64,000 nt of DNA from contig NW_024037064.1 in the NCBI RefSeq assembly GCF_015706575.1, positions 9,959,606-10,023,605 of the forward strand. Direction: 5' to 3'. The notes beneath the pieces are model-generated. The model saw nothing but the letters and a program-made list of their open reading frames with translations. It was not told the DNA's origin and did not search any database. Position 1 is the stretch's first letter. Every line of letters begins with the position of its first letter. A program made the position numbers and the translations under genes. Source of the stretch: Patiria miniata (Eukaryota; Echinodermata; Asteroidea; Valvatida; Asterinidae). This document shows, one piece after another, positions 21,809 to 34,900 of the stretch.

Positions 21809-24482
21809 GAAACGTGAAGAAAAAGATTGAAAATGTCCGTCTGCATAAATTATATACATTCCTTGTAAGGTTCATTTCAAATAATTTAAAGGCTGGAGCT
21901 ACTTTTGAAACCTCCCTACCCCCAACCGAGCCCATCACGCCCTCCCAACGCCCACCACCCCCTCCTCCCCCCCCCCCCCGAAAAAAAATCAATGAAAAAT
22001 AAGCAGGGGGAAAATAGCTATTAAAACATAGTAATAAACAAAAACGAAAAAGGCAAACACTAATACAATATTAAAAAAAAAGTTAACACAGTTTATTTAA
22101 TGCAGTTTTGTGGAATGAGATGAGAAGGAGAAGTGCCCTGGGAAAAGAAAAGAAAATGTGTGCAAAGTACCCCCTCGACGGTAACAAAGAGAGAGTTGAG
22201 GAGACCACTGGAAGAGACATTCGAACGCACTGTCAACTGAACCTGATGACGCCCTCTAAGTTAAATTTCAAAATTAATTTGAGAATACATTTTTTTGGGC
22301 ACGATTCAGAGTAACAAAAAGTTCGAACAGGTGGTCACCAACACAATCTAATAGTCCGATAGAATTAGCACAGAATAAATTGTCGTGCTGTCTCTTGGAG
22401 GCGCTCTTCATGTTACATTTCACGTCGACTTGTACTTCCGCGTTCATTATTGCGTCCAAGATCCAGGAAACCAACTGAAAGATTCTCTTCTTTTGACTCG
22501 ACAGGAACATCAAGCTTTTACCATTCAACCCAGAAACGTGGGATAAATGTGAGCAAAATATATCTGTCAACCGTGAATCCTGGAGAGGCATTTTGTTGTG
22601 AAATGATGATGTTGTTTTTTTGGGGTGTGTGCGACGTGTGAAATTATAACGTTCGTTAGGCATGTTATTGTTTAGTTCGCAAATTTGGGACTCTCTCAAT
22701 ACTGTGTATGATGTTACTGTAATGTTGGGCTTACTTGCTGTGTTAGTAATGGCAGTACCCGATTGCAAAGTACCGGTGCAAGCAAAACTAATCGTGAAGT
22801 GGAGCACCGGCCTGTTCAATATAAGAGAAAGAAAAGACACTTGAAGTTTTATGTTTTGAGACTTAGGCCTTTTTTATAAATTAAAACCTAAACACCTGCT
22901 AAACATTTGGCAAACATGATATGCAAGCATGAAAGGTCCCTTTATGTGTTTGGAATCATCTAAATAGTTCGCTAACATACCATGTTGAATATCAGCTAGC
23001 TTAATTTTGTGGAAAGAGGGCAGGGTTTTGATTTATGAACACAATTTGTAAATAATAAAAGAGGTGTCTTAAGCTACCATGACTACATAATATCGATATT
23101 TTAATTGACATAATTACATGACACATTTTATTAGAGTGTCTGCGTTCATGTATGCTACCTTGGCCTGGCTATTACTTTATCCTTTTTAGAAGGCTGTGAA
23201 TATTTGGGTGGCGCCGTTTTCTTTCAGTAATATGTTAATTTAGCAGAGGTCGTCTCAGATTCCTCCGGCAAACTAGCGTACGCTAAAAGAAAGCCGGCGC
23301 AGCCACGGTGTGAGGGAATTAGTATCACATACTTTGGGAAATCCTCTTCAAAAATAACTTTTAAATCCACTTCCTTTTTTGTAAACGAATGACAGCTTGT
23401 AGAAGAACGTAAACATAAAGAGAAAACCACGACATGTTACCCCGTATGATGTGTGATTTTCACTTTCCATATGATGAACAACAAAAGTGCCTTCTTTAAC
23501 TTGTTCTGAAATAATAACATTTTACACTGCAAAAATGATAATTGTGGGTGAGCTTGTCTTACATACGCAGTGTGGACTTCCGAACAAAAGACGTCCACAT
23601 AATGTAGGTAGCACCGACGTTGTGTGGACTTGCCCACGTCCACACAGTGTTTCCCCATTTCTGGAAAACAGGTTTAGAGGCATTTTTGGGTTAGGTTTAT
23701 CTGTAGCAGAATGAAGAGAAACACTAAAGGGAATCATATCAAAAAAAATTGGGTTGAAAGAGTTTTCACAGTTTGAGAAAAATGAGTTTTTCCACTGGTG
23801 TTCCTTAACTACACGAAAAGAAAGGAAAGTCCACACTAGGTATGTGAAACAAGTCTGGGTGTGTGTGTGTGTGTGTGTGTGTTTTTAAAGTGTCGTCAAC
23901 ATTCAAAATGTCCCCTGTAAAGTGCATGATGTACGAGATTCGCTTTTTTTTCTTCTGGTTAATAACCAAGCAGCTTCCATAGGGAAATGTAGCATGTACA
24001 TAAGGCCATAATGCTTTGTGCTCTCCATACCAAGGAAGGCCAGTATTTGAGACATATTTTTATAGGACAACTATGGAGCATCTTGCAACTCTAACTTATC
24101 ACAAGTAAATTGATAGATTGCATTCAGAAACTGGACAGGAATGATGAATTTCAACATTAGATGATTAAAGTCCATTCCAGATTTCTCTACCTTCCCGCAT
24201 TAACCCACGTCTAAAAATGCCAAGGAAGCATCACAGATAAAATAAAAATTGTGATATTTTTAAGAGGATGTTTAGTTGTGGATAATGGGTGTGATTTCAA
24301 CTTTTTAATTCACATTTTGAGAGTCCTGTACCTGGCGATTCGTTTTAAATACAAAGCACATCCTGCCAATTACTATTGGTCCCTAAGCATATGAGAAGAC
24401 ATGCAAATGATCAGGTCAGGATACATTTTTATCAGTCTTATTTTTTTAACAAAATACTTTTTTTCACATTTATTAGACCAAA

Positions 24483-27135
24483 ATGGCGACTGGACCTGCA
24501 GTAAGTTCAGCTCTAGAGACGATCAGCAGACATCATCTTGAGTGCTGCATCTGTCAAGAGAGATATCAACAGCCCAAGATACTGGAATGCCTACATAGCT
24601 TCTGTGAGCAATGTCTACTGAAATACTGCAGCACGAAGCATGAGGGCTCTACAGCGATTCCTTGCCCCATGTGTCGACAGGAGACAAAGCTTCCCGAGGC
24701 GGGGGTGGAGGGTCTGAAAACCAACTTTCATCTGATTGGTCTGGTTGAGGAGCTTGAACTTCAGGAAAAGATAGTGGGATCGGGCGATACTGGTCTTCTG
24801 TGTGATATTTGTGAAGGGGACAATGAGGCAACGCAGCGATGTCTGGATTGTGGCCAGAATATGTGCTCAGCATGCATCAAAATGCATCTTCGCTTCGCTT
24901 CCTCGTCGGACCACGAGGTTGCTCCCTTGGAGGACATTCGTGAGAGAAAGGTTACAGTGACAAAGAAACATCAGAGACATGCGAAATGTCCGATCCATGA
25001 GGGCGAAGTGACCAGGTTTTTCTGCAAGACGTGTGAAACACTGATCTGCCGAGATTGTACCGTCATTGACCACTGTAAGCCAGAACACTCGTACATTGAC
25101 AGGAATCTGGCCACATCGACGTACAAGCAATCGTTGGCTGAACTGGTACCTCCACTTGAAAACACAATGACAGAACTCCAGAAATCACAAGAGAGAGTTT
25201 CTAAAATAAAAGAAGATTTGGGTGTCGCAGTTAAGAGGGTCATGACAGAAGTGAAAGACAGAGCAGCTGAGATACGAGCACAGGTGACGGCTCAAGAAAA
25301 TCGCATCCTTGACGACATTGAAAACATCCAAACAGATCGTGAGCAAAAACTGGCCGAATGTGAGAAAACTATGGGCTTGGCAGCGGAGAGATTTCAGTAT
25401 TCACTAGACACAGCTAGAGAGGTGACAAAGACTGAATCGGATAGTGACTTTCTCTCACTCTATGCCACAATCAGCAAAGACTTAAAATTGCTGGCAGATC
25501 AGAGTATGCCTAAAGTTGACCACAGACTTGCATTTCTCAAGTTCAAGCAGAGTGAGGGAATTGGTGGCATCAGTCTGGGTGAGGTGGTGACGGAAGGCAA
25601 ATGGGAGCTGTGTCGGGAGTTTGGTAAAAAGGGAAGAGGTCCAGGAGAGTTCAATGTGGCCTGGGACATTGCTGCTCGTCAACCTGATGAGATTGCAGTG
25701 ACTGAATACTATAACAAACGAGTTGTGATCTGCAGCATCGATGGCAACCAGAAAAGCACGATCCCGATGCAAGGATGTAAGTTTTTATAACCGTGCTTTG
25801 CAATCTCTCAAATTATACACGCGTACATGTATTTCTTTCCCCATCATTATCTGTTTTTAATTTACCTCAAGAAATCGGATCGAACTAAATCACAGTAAAT
25901 TTCATGCGAAACATGTTTTAGTGAATACCTTGGTTTACTTAACATGGAGATTTTTAAATATAAATACATCGTCCATGTCAAACATTAAATTTCCTTGCTA
26001 TTTTTGTCATGAATTGAACAAACTCTACTGTAAATCGAACCTCATGTTTGATTTTGGGTTTTTGCCCCGTCCCCACGCATTTTTAATTAGATTGCTCTTG
26101 TTTTTTTTCATGAAATTTGTTGGCTTGTTTCACGACATTTTTTCAAAGGATGAAAGTTCAAGAAAAATTCATTTAAAATGAAAGAAATATCAGTTTTCCT
26201 GATACACTGGTTCACTGGTTAATTTCTCAACTGTTGTCAGGAGTCTTTTAGTGTTTTTTTTCCTATTATCCCATTGAAAGATACAAAATGCAATTATCGA
26301 AAGGCTTAAACATCAATATGTACAGGATACCTTTAGACACAGTGATATCCCTAACATGTACACGTGCAAATGTACATGTATATTTGACAATGTATATTTG
26401 TTGACCAGGGACACATTAATTATCACTCCGATTCATTTTTGATATTTTTATAAATTGCAATTCAGATTGAAATTGACCATTTTTGCTTGTTTTTACATCG
26501 TGCCCCCTACAGGTCCACTCGGCATCGCAGCTACACGCAACGACAATCGTTTGGTGGTTGTTGAGGAAGGCGCATCCCATGTGAAGGTGTTCAACAGCGA
26601 CAACACGCTGGCATACAAGTTCCCAACGGTGCCGCCGAGTGAGGTTGGTAAGACCACGGTTAACCTCCAGAGCGTAGCTGTCAAGAATGATGGTACCATT
26701 GCAGTGGGAGATGTGGCGAGGATGGTATTGACAGTGCACAGCCCCACTGATGGTGAGCTCCTTCATACCATACCAGTCAAGATTAAACCTTATTTTCTGG
26801 CTTTTGACAGCAATGATCGAGCGATAATAAGTGACTATACATCACAGACAGTGGATATTGCCGGTGGCAATGGTACTACAAAACGCACCTTCAAACCCAC
26901 CATCAATGGTCAACCAGTATGTAACTGCTACGGTGTATGCACTGATAGCTCAGGTATCTATGTTGCAATGTCCAATGGTTGGAACACGGGTCATATCCAC
27001 CACTATGACCCTCAAGGTGGCTTCCTTCAGTGCATCGCACAGGGTCTGTACTACTCGTGGGGTATCACATTCACATCTGGTGGGCAGCTGGCAGTGGCTG
27101 ACTGGACCTCGGTCAAAATGTATCACCAGGTGTGA
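24483..27135 (+). CDS. TRIM gene 3: RING, two B-boxes, coiled coil, NHL-like propeller (exons 24483-25776, 26513-27135)
   Basis: Predicted E3 ubiquitin ligase, 638 residues. RING is complete (LECCICQ start, IPCPMC end). B-box 1 differs from genes 1 and 2 (CDICEGDN, MCSACIKMH), and B-box 2 (VTRFFC, VIDHCKPEHSYIDRN) groups with gene 4. A coiled-coil region of about 120 residues leads to the propeller, whose first blade ends in exon 1 with a phase-1 GTAAGT donor after MQG. The intron is 736 bases and ends CCCCCTACAG. Blade 3 DNA is almost the same as in genes 1 and 2, whereas loops in blades 5 and 6 differ (SNGWNTGH; YYSWGIT). The stop follows VKMYHQV. Confidence 0.93.
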
Positions 27136-29740
27136 TACAACATTGTAATCAGTCATGTCAATTTCGCATCATTTGAGGCATGTTGATAGAAAAAGTAAAG
27201 AGCGCTCCTATCACAACAATGAATTAAAAGTTTTAGAATATTGAAAATCACGTATTATACAAAAAAAGTATACGGTATTGGATTACATGTACATGTGTTG
27301 CCTGTATTATTTTGACTTTCTGATCAATCGGTCGATTTTGTCCACAAAAGTGGGCGGTTGAAGATAAGGCTTGTCAAAATGTCATCAAGTATAATTATAA
27401 TAAGTCACCTTTTCAGTTCATTCAAAAGAAAAAATATAAAATAAAAAAAGTAAAAATTGAATCAAATCTGGTGATGATTTTTAAAAAGCATTTCAGAATC
27501 AAATTATAAGAAAAACCTAAAGGCAAAGAAGTTTTTTTTATTCCTGTATATTAACATTTATCCTCAGCTCAAGTACTATAAGGATAAACAAATTAAAACG
27601 CTATTATAGAGAAAACTTGAAATATCACGATTACTGTTTTGTTTCAGTATCAATTTCTCTCATACGTTAGATGTATTTCGTTTTTCAACAAACAACACAC
27701 TGGTTCTGACAACTGAGGGTGTCAATGTGATATGAATACAAATTGTAGCCCATTGGCAAAATTATGTGCACAATATACGCTCATTGACCAACTGTGAGAG
27801 ACTATTTAAACAATGAAACTCCAGAAAGACATCAACAAAAATGAATGCGGCCCGAAACCCTAGCAGGCCTACACCACAATAGTTCTGGCAAACGTTCATC
27901 TTGCAACAGCAGATAGAAGCCTTTGCCAAGAAATTGCGTCTCTTGTGCAGCTAAGCTTGATCGTTCTGGTACAAAACATAATTTTAATTTATATTCAGCC
28001 CGCCTGTAAATACGCAGTTAAGGAAATATAATCATCCTATGCTGATTTTGACTTCGCTTATTTCAAAACAAGGTTTTATTAGTTGGTTTCAGTTGCCTCA
28101 ATGGGTTGAGTTATGTAGAGATATTGAAATTCGAGAAGAAAGTGGAATAAACTTAACATTCCATGGAAACTAATGCAGTGATTATTACAACTCATGATGT
28201 TAATTGTTTTGTTTCTTTAATTAAAACCAGCATAACCTTCAGGTTATTATGTACTGTAAAGAAGTCACGAGAAATGTTTGATGTAATAACTGACAGTTCA
28301 ATTATATATTTAGAATGTTCTCGACATCTACGATTATATGTTGTGAGTAAATTTTAGATTACATGCGACTCAGTTTGTAAATATTGAATACTGAAAATGA
28401 GATGGCCCGATTTGTTACAGGGTTTCAATTAAACCCACGTGATGGGTGCTTGACCAATAGGAATGTATAAGCTTTCCTAAGGATTTTATGACAAGGATTA
28501 GCTTTCAATTGAAAAGAAAAAAAAAACAGTGTTGGTAAATTTTTAACTCAATGATCAAAATACATGCATACATTTCTTTCAACTGTCCAAAAAAAATTGA
28601 CACAGTGTCCCAAAAAATCTCGAGTTAATTAAAAAACTGTTTAAATATGTCAAGTAGAGTCAAATTCAAAATTAAGTTTGATTGTTCTGTCAAAGACATT
28701 TTGTTTAATTGCTGTTAACCTGCCTGTAAATACACAATTTCTCGAAATGGGATCATTCTCTGTTGATTTGACATAGCTCATTTCAAATCTTAGTTTTATT
28801 ATTTGATTTCAGCTGCTTCAATGAATGGGTTGGTATATTTTAAGAAACTTGATCAAAAACATCACATGAAAACAAATCATGTGATAATTACGACTCATGA
28901 TAATCATATAGACGAAATCCTACAGTGACAAAAAAAACGGCTTAGGGAAGTTTTAGCTCTTGTTTTCATATTTGCATTGTCGCCAACATACATGTAACAC
29001 TCGAGCTATCATGAACAGAAGTTACGAGAATTGTTGTATTTATCTTTAAACCCCAAGTGGAGGCTCTTCTTTCAATTTCGAAAAGAAAGTTATTAAAAGC
29101 ACTTGCCGGGTTTCAATTGTACATTTGCAATTGTGAGTGTGAATCGCCTCCGAATCTCCGTCCACGTTCTGCCCTAGATGTGGCAACATAAAACAAACAA
29201 GTTGCAAACAAATGGAATCGGAATGATGATGAGATATCCAAATTCTGCACAATAATGATAAGAACTGACAAGTCAATTTTCTATAAGTTTAATCCAAGAG
29301 AGGTCATCATACAGCCACTTGCCAGATATGGTTCACCAGAGCTCTGCAAAAATTATTTAAATTGAATAAAAGTCAAAGGCTCCGTAATAACACCAACTGG
29401 TTTCATAGGATATCACTTTTCCTTTTTTGTGTGATTCATCTCTAATAGACTTTTCATAGAGAATGACTCGGAGAATCAATCTTTAAAACATCCGTGATTC
29501 ATATGAGAAATGCATGTTTTCCGACACAATAATATTGGGAAAGATGCGGCAATTAATGCAGTTTAGAAGTTATAAAAAATTAAGAAAAAAAGTACAAGGG
29601 GCTCAGATATCCCATTTCCGGCAATGAGCGGCGGTAACTTTTAAGAAAAATGAAAAAGAAAATGGAAGCTTCTCCGGATCCTATACCGCCCTCACATCAG
29701 GAATCAGGCTCATTTAGACATCCTCAATAGGAAGTGTTTG
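27136..29740. repeat. 3' flank of TRIM gene 3, module-rich
   Basis: Two copies of the GATTATTACAACTCATGATGTTAATTG-type module (about 28150 and 28880) and one CACGTG cassette (about 28438) correspond to those of unit 1. GAGTGTGAATCGCCTCCG near 29132 and GAGCTCTGCAAA near 29338 mark the far end, next to unit 4. No gene is seen. Confidence 0.5.
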
Positions 29741-30599
29741 TTTTTTAATGGCCGTAGGTACTTTCAAAACCTCCCCAACCCATCCAGCGGCCCCGCCCCC
29801 CCCCCCTTCAAAAACAATGAATGCATCGGAGAATTTTTTTTTTAAATACCAAAAAAAAAGTGTACAATGGAAATTAAACATATATACCTATCTAATGCAG
29901 CTTTTTTTTTTAATGAGATGGGAAAACATGAGTGCACTGCCAAACAAAAAGGCCATCCCTTGTTTCATTGGAAAACAAGGAAACATTATGTGAACCCTTG
30001 CAAATTACCCCCTCAACGGTTACAAAGAGAGAGAGTTGGGCAGACAACTTGAAAATACATTCGAATGCACTAGCGATGACGCTTGATGAAGCCCTCGGTA
30101 TTGGCTTATTTTGTTTTTTATTAATTTTAGATGCATTTTTGGGGGGTCCAGATTTAGAGTAAGTCAGTAAAAGTTTCGAAGAGATAGTCACGAACACAAT
30201 CTATAGTACTGTATGACTGTACCATGCATAGGACAAATTGCCGTGCTGTCCCTTGGAGGCGCTCTTCATATTACATTTCACTTCGATTTCTAGGTCTACT
30301 TCCGCGTTGATTGCTTCGAGCCTGAAATTTAATCAACCTAAAGATTCGCTTCTTTCGACTCAACAGAAACATCATTTTGGCATCCAAACCAGAACGTCGG
30401 ATAAATGTGAGCACAATAATGTTTGTCTTCCTTAAACCCTGGAGAAGCATTTTTTTGTGAAATTCTGATGAGGCATTTTTTACGTGTGTGACTAAATGTA
30501 CATGTTGTATTGTAACCACGTTCATGGGTGTATGTACATGTACTCCATGTACTTGTTATTACATGTACATGTACATGTATGGCTGTTAATATTGTTGAT

Positions 30600-31212
30600 G
30601 TACCCTAACGTGGCGCGGCCCCTAACGTGGCGCACTTGGATTTTTCGCCGGTAGCGCCTAGCTAGAGCAAAATTTTAAACTGAAATTTCACAGAAAGTGA
30701 AATTTCATCAAGTTCTAAACGGTCCTGTTCATAAATCGCGAGTTTATTTACCCATAACAATGTTAGAAGGAAAAGCTATTTTGGTGTGATTTTCCGATTT
30801 TATTTTCAAGTGCAAAGTGAACCCTTTGAAAATGCCCTGAAAAATAAGAAAATAATTTTCTGACAAACATTTGGCTGGGTATGTAAGTAAAGATATTAAT
30901 TATTTATCAGAATTTATCAAGTTTATAGGAATTCGTAAGTGTTAATTTGGAATTTTCAAAGATTTATTCAAGTGCGCCACGTTAGGGAACACTCCGCCAA
31001 TTTTTGCCCAATTTCCGGACACCACCGTTTTTGAATTTCGGATTAAATTTTATGAAACTGAAATTGTTCACAGAGGTAAAATAGCAAGCATTGATAAGGT
31101 AAAAGTACTAGTATTTCATTGCATAAATTTGAGGTTTGTCAACAAAGAGGTTTGGCAACACTACACGAGAAAAGTCGGGTAAGCTTCGAAGTGCGCCACG
31201 TTAGGGAACACG
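30600..31212. mobile_element. MITE, about 613 bp, CCCTAACGTGGCGCAC inverted repeats
   Basis: The left end has GTACCCTAACGTGGCGC with a second copy immediately inside it (CCCTAACGTGGCGCACTTGG). The inverse, GTGCGCCACGTTAGGGAACA, occurs near 30971 and at the right end near 31191. Unit 2 reads straight from TTAATAT into ATATCGAGTAATG at the matching place, so the element is an insertion. No transposase frame or clear target duplication is seen. Confidence 0.65.
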
Positions 31213-31931
31213 ACTATATATCGAGTAATGCTAATGGCATTACTCGATGCAGAGGACTATAGATTTAACGTACAAGTACAGCACACTTTTTGTTATTATT
31301 TTAACATGTTTTAAAAACGAATGACAGCTATCATGATAATGGAGATGAAAATAAAACGATAAAGACGAAACCATGTCATGTCATCTCAAAAAAAATTAAT
31401 GCGAAAGATTGGAGTATCCATATCTGTCCATCATGATATTGATAATTACTATATTTGCTGTGTGGCTCTAAATACAAAGGAAGCCCTGGAGATAAATATT
31501 CATGGGCCACTATGGAGCATCTTACAACTTTAACTTTGTACATGCTGATGTTTTGCATTCAGAAATTTGACATATTATGATAAAGTGCAACATATTTAGA
31601 TGATAGAATCACTTTCAGATTTCTGCCTTACCGGGTTAACGAATTAACGAACAATATCACAAATCCAAGGGAGCATCAGAAATAAAACAAAATATGTGAT
31701 GTTTTGAAGAGGAGGTGCAGTTTATGGATAAGGATATGATTTTGCACTTGTTTCTTTTCAATTTACATCTTGAGAGCCCTGCACACATCGATTCATTTCA
31801 AATGCAAAAACACATCCTGTCAATTACTAGTGGTCCCTACTCATAAAGGGAAACATACAAGTGATACATTTTTATCACTGTTACATGTATGTTTTAAATT
31901 AAATATTTTTCTTCACATTTATTAGACAAAA

Positions 31932-34900
31932 ATGGCGACTGGACCTGCAGTAAGTTCAGCACTAGAGACGATCAGCAGACATCATCTTGAGTGCAGCATC
32001 TGTCAAGGGAGATATCAACAGCCCAAGATATTGGAATGCCTCCATAACTTTTGTGAGCAATGTCTGCTGAAATACTGCAGCACGAAGCACCAGGGTGCTA
32101 CAGCGATTCCTTGCCCGGTGTGTCGACAGGAGACGGAACTTCCTGAGGTTGGGGTGCAGGGTCTTAAAACAAACTTTCATCTGATTGGTCTGGTAGAGGA
32201 ATTGGAACTGCAGGAAAAGTTGGTGTGTTCGGGTGGCACAAAGCTGCTCTGTGAGACATGTGATGATGGCAATGAGGCAACACGTCGGTGTCTGGACTGT
32301 GCACAGAATATCTGCTCACGTTGTCATAGTTCACACAAAAGAATTGCTACTACATCGAGCCACACAATAGCTACTTTGGAGGACATTTGTGAAGGAAAGG
32401 TGAAACTGACAAAAGAAAACCTGAAACAACATCCCAAATGTCCGAAACATGAAGGCGAAGTGACAAGGTTCTTTTGTATGACATGTGAAGTGTTGATCTG
32501 CCGAGATTGTACTGTCATTGACCACTGCAAGCCAGAACACTCGTACATTGACAGAAATCAAGCCGCATCGACCTACAAACAGTCGTTAGCTGAACTGTTT
32601 TCTCCACTTGGATACGAAATGAAGGAACTGAAAAAATCACAAGAGGAAGTCTCAAGAATAAAAGAAGATTTGGGTGTCACAGTTAAGAGGGTCAGGACAG
32701 AAGTGCAGGACAGAGCAGCTGAGATACGAGCAGAGGTAACGGCTCAAGAAAATCGCATCCTTAATGACATCAAAAACATCCAAACAGATCGTGAACAAAA
32801 ACTCGACGAATGTGAGAAAAATATGGGCTTGGCTGCGGAGAGATTTCAGTATTCACTAGACACAGCAAGAGAGGTGACAAGGACTGCATCGGATAGTGAC
32901 TTTCTCTCACTCTATCCCACAATCAGCAAAGACTTGAAATTGTTGGCAGATCAGAGAATGCCTAGAGTTGACAACAGGCTTGCATTTCTGAAGTTCAAGC
33001 AGAGTGAGGGTGTTGGTGGCATCAGTCTGGGTGAGGTGGTGGTGGAAGTTGAGTGGAAGCTGTGCTGCGATCGGGAGTTTGGTAGAATCGGAAGCGGTCC
33101 AGGAGAGTTTGATGGGGCTTGGGGGATTGCTGCTCGTCAACCTGGTGAGATTGCAGTGACTGACTACTGCAACAAACGAGTTGTGATCTGCAGCATCGAT
33201 GGCGACCAGAAAAGCACGATCCCAATGCAAGGATGTAAGTCTAAATTACCGTGCAATCTGCAGAATTACATATTACAATGTACGTACAAAAATCATCACA
33301 TCTCATTAATTATTGGTTTGTTTTCAATTTTCAATACAAAATAAAAACATGAATACAGATGAAAATCTAATGAAACTGTTTTGAAACAAAAGATGTTTTA
33401 TGGAATACCTTGCTATTGATTACGTGGGGGATGTAAATGCATAGTAAAGTGAACAACCCAACTGGAAATTTAACGTCATTGATTTGGTTCGCTTTTTCTG
33501 TGTGCCAAACATGGAAAGTTCAAGAAAAATGCATTTGGTAGTTACATACATGTAGAAAATGCATTTAATAGTTTGGAATTGATGATTATCGTGCAAAATG
33601 TATATACAAACTGAAAATATACAATACGCTGGTTCACGTTTTCAATTGTTGTCATCAGGATTTTTTTAAGTTTTACCATTATTCAACTGAAAGATAAATC
33701 TTTGAATAACATTTCGTGCCTCACAATCTGGGGCATATATAAACAGAAAAGCTTAAACATGCTTTAAGCATGTTTAAGCTTTTGACAGTGTGTATTTGAG
33801 TGGTCGGGCACAACATCTGTTGAGAATTGTTCTGATAAATCTTCCTTGTTTCTTTCCTTCTTTTTTTTCGGACAATTACTATCTGTGGGTTATCTCCGAA
33901 ATTGTTTATGGTATGAACTTGTAACTTTCAGCATGAATCGACCCTCATCTCAATCAGTGGTGCTTGTTACTGTGACGTCGTGATGATGTCATCGGGTGTC
34001 AAATTACAAGCCATTAAAGATTTCTAGATTTAATCTTGAACATCAATATAAAATCAACCGTGAGAGACCTAAACTTGACTTTTACGGAGTTTGATAATCC
34101 AGGATCTTCATTTTATCTTCAAATCACGTGACTCTTCCTTCCAGTCCAAACCAGAAGTGCCCTATCATTTGAGAGTGGAAAAAGATGTGAACTTGCTTTC
34201 AACGATGTTTAGTCTCTTAATGTGGTACTTTACAAAAAATACCGATCACGTCATAAAATGTTAGCGCGCCCCCTTTAGCGGCAAGTTCAAAAATGTTTAA
34301 AATGAATTTTCAGTTGCTGTCCGGCGACGTTTGCGGTAATCGCTTCAAACTGAATATATATGACCTTTATGCAAGCAGGACCTGTGTAAGAAAAAATTAT
34401 GACGTCATCAGACCGGAAGTTACATACAATGAAAAGATCTGCAAACCTTAACCCTAAAGGGGCCGGGGGGGGGGGGGGCGGAATCCGCCCCCCCCCTCAA
34501 CATTTTCCGTGATAGCTTTAGAACATTGACAGCTATTGTTTCTTTTTACATCGTGACTCATACAGGTCCACTCGGCATCGCAGCTACACGCAGCGACGAT
34601 CGTTTGGTGGTTGTTGAGGAAGGCGCATCCCATGTGAAGGTGTTCAACAGCAACAACACGCTGGCATACGAGTTCCCAACGGTGTCGCCGAGTGATGAGG
34701 TCGATAAGACCGCAGTTGACCTCCACTCTGTGGCAGTCAAGAATGACGATACCATCATAGTGGGTGATGTCAGGAGAATGGTGTTGACTGAGCACAGCCC
34801 CACTGATGGTGAGCTCCTACGCACCATACCAGTCAAAATTAAACCTTACTTTCTAGCTGTTGATGACAGCAACGATAGAATTGTCATCAGTGATAAATCG

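Larger units (their letters stand above)
21809..29740 (+). repeat. Tandem unit 3 of the TRIM array (limits approximate)
   Basis: It starts with the same sequence as base 1 of the window and follows unit 1 closely to the start codon, without the two foldback transposons. It therefore preserves the empty site (about 22575-22590) for those insertions. The GT microsatellite near 23858-23882 is longer than its counterpart at 4877-4894. The 3' flank (27136-29740) is a diverged copy of the module-rich flank of unit 1. Confidence 0.75.
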
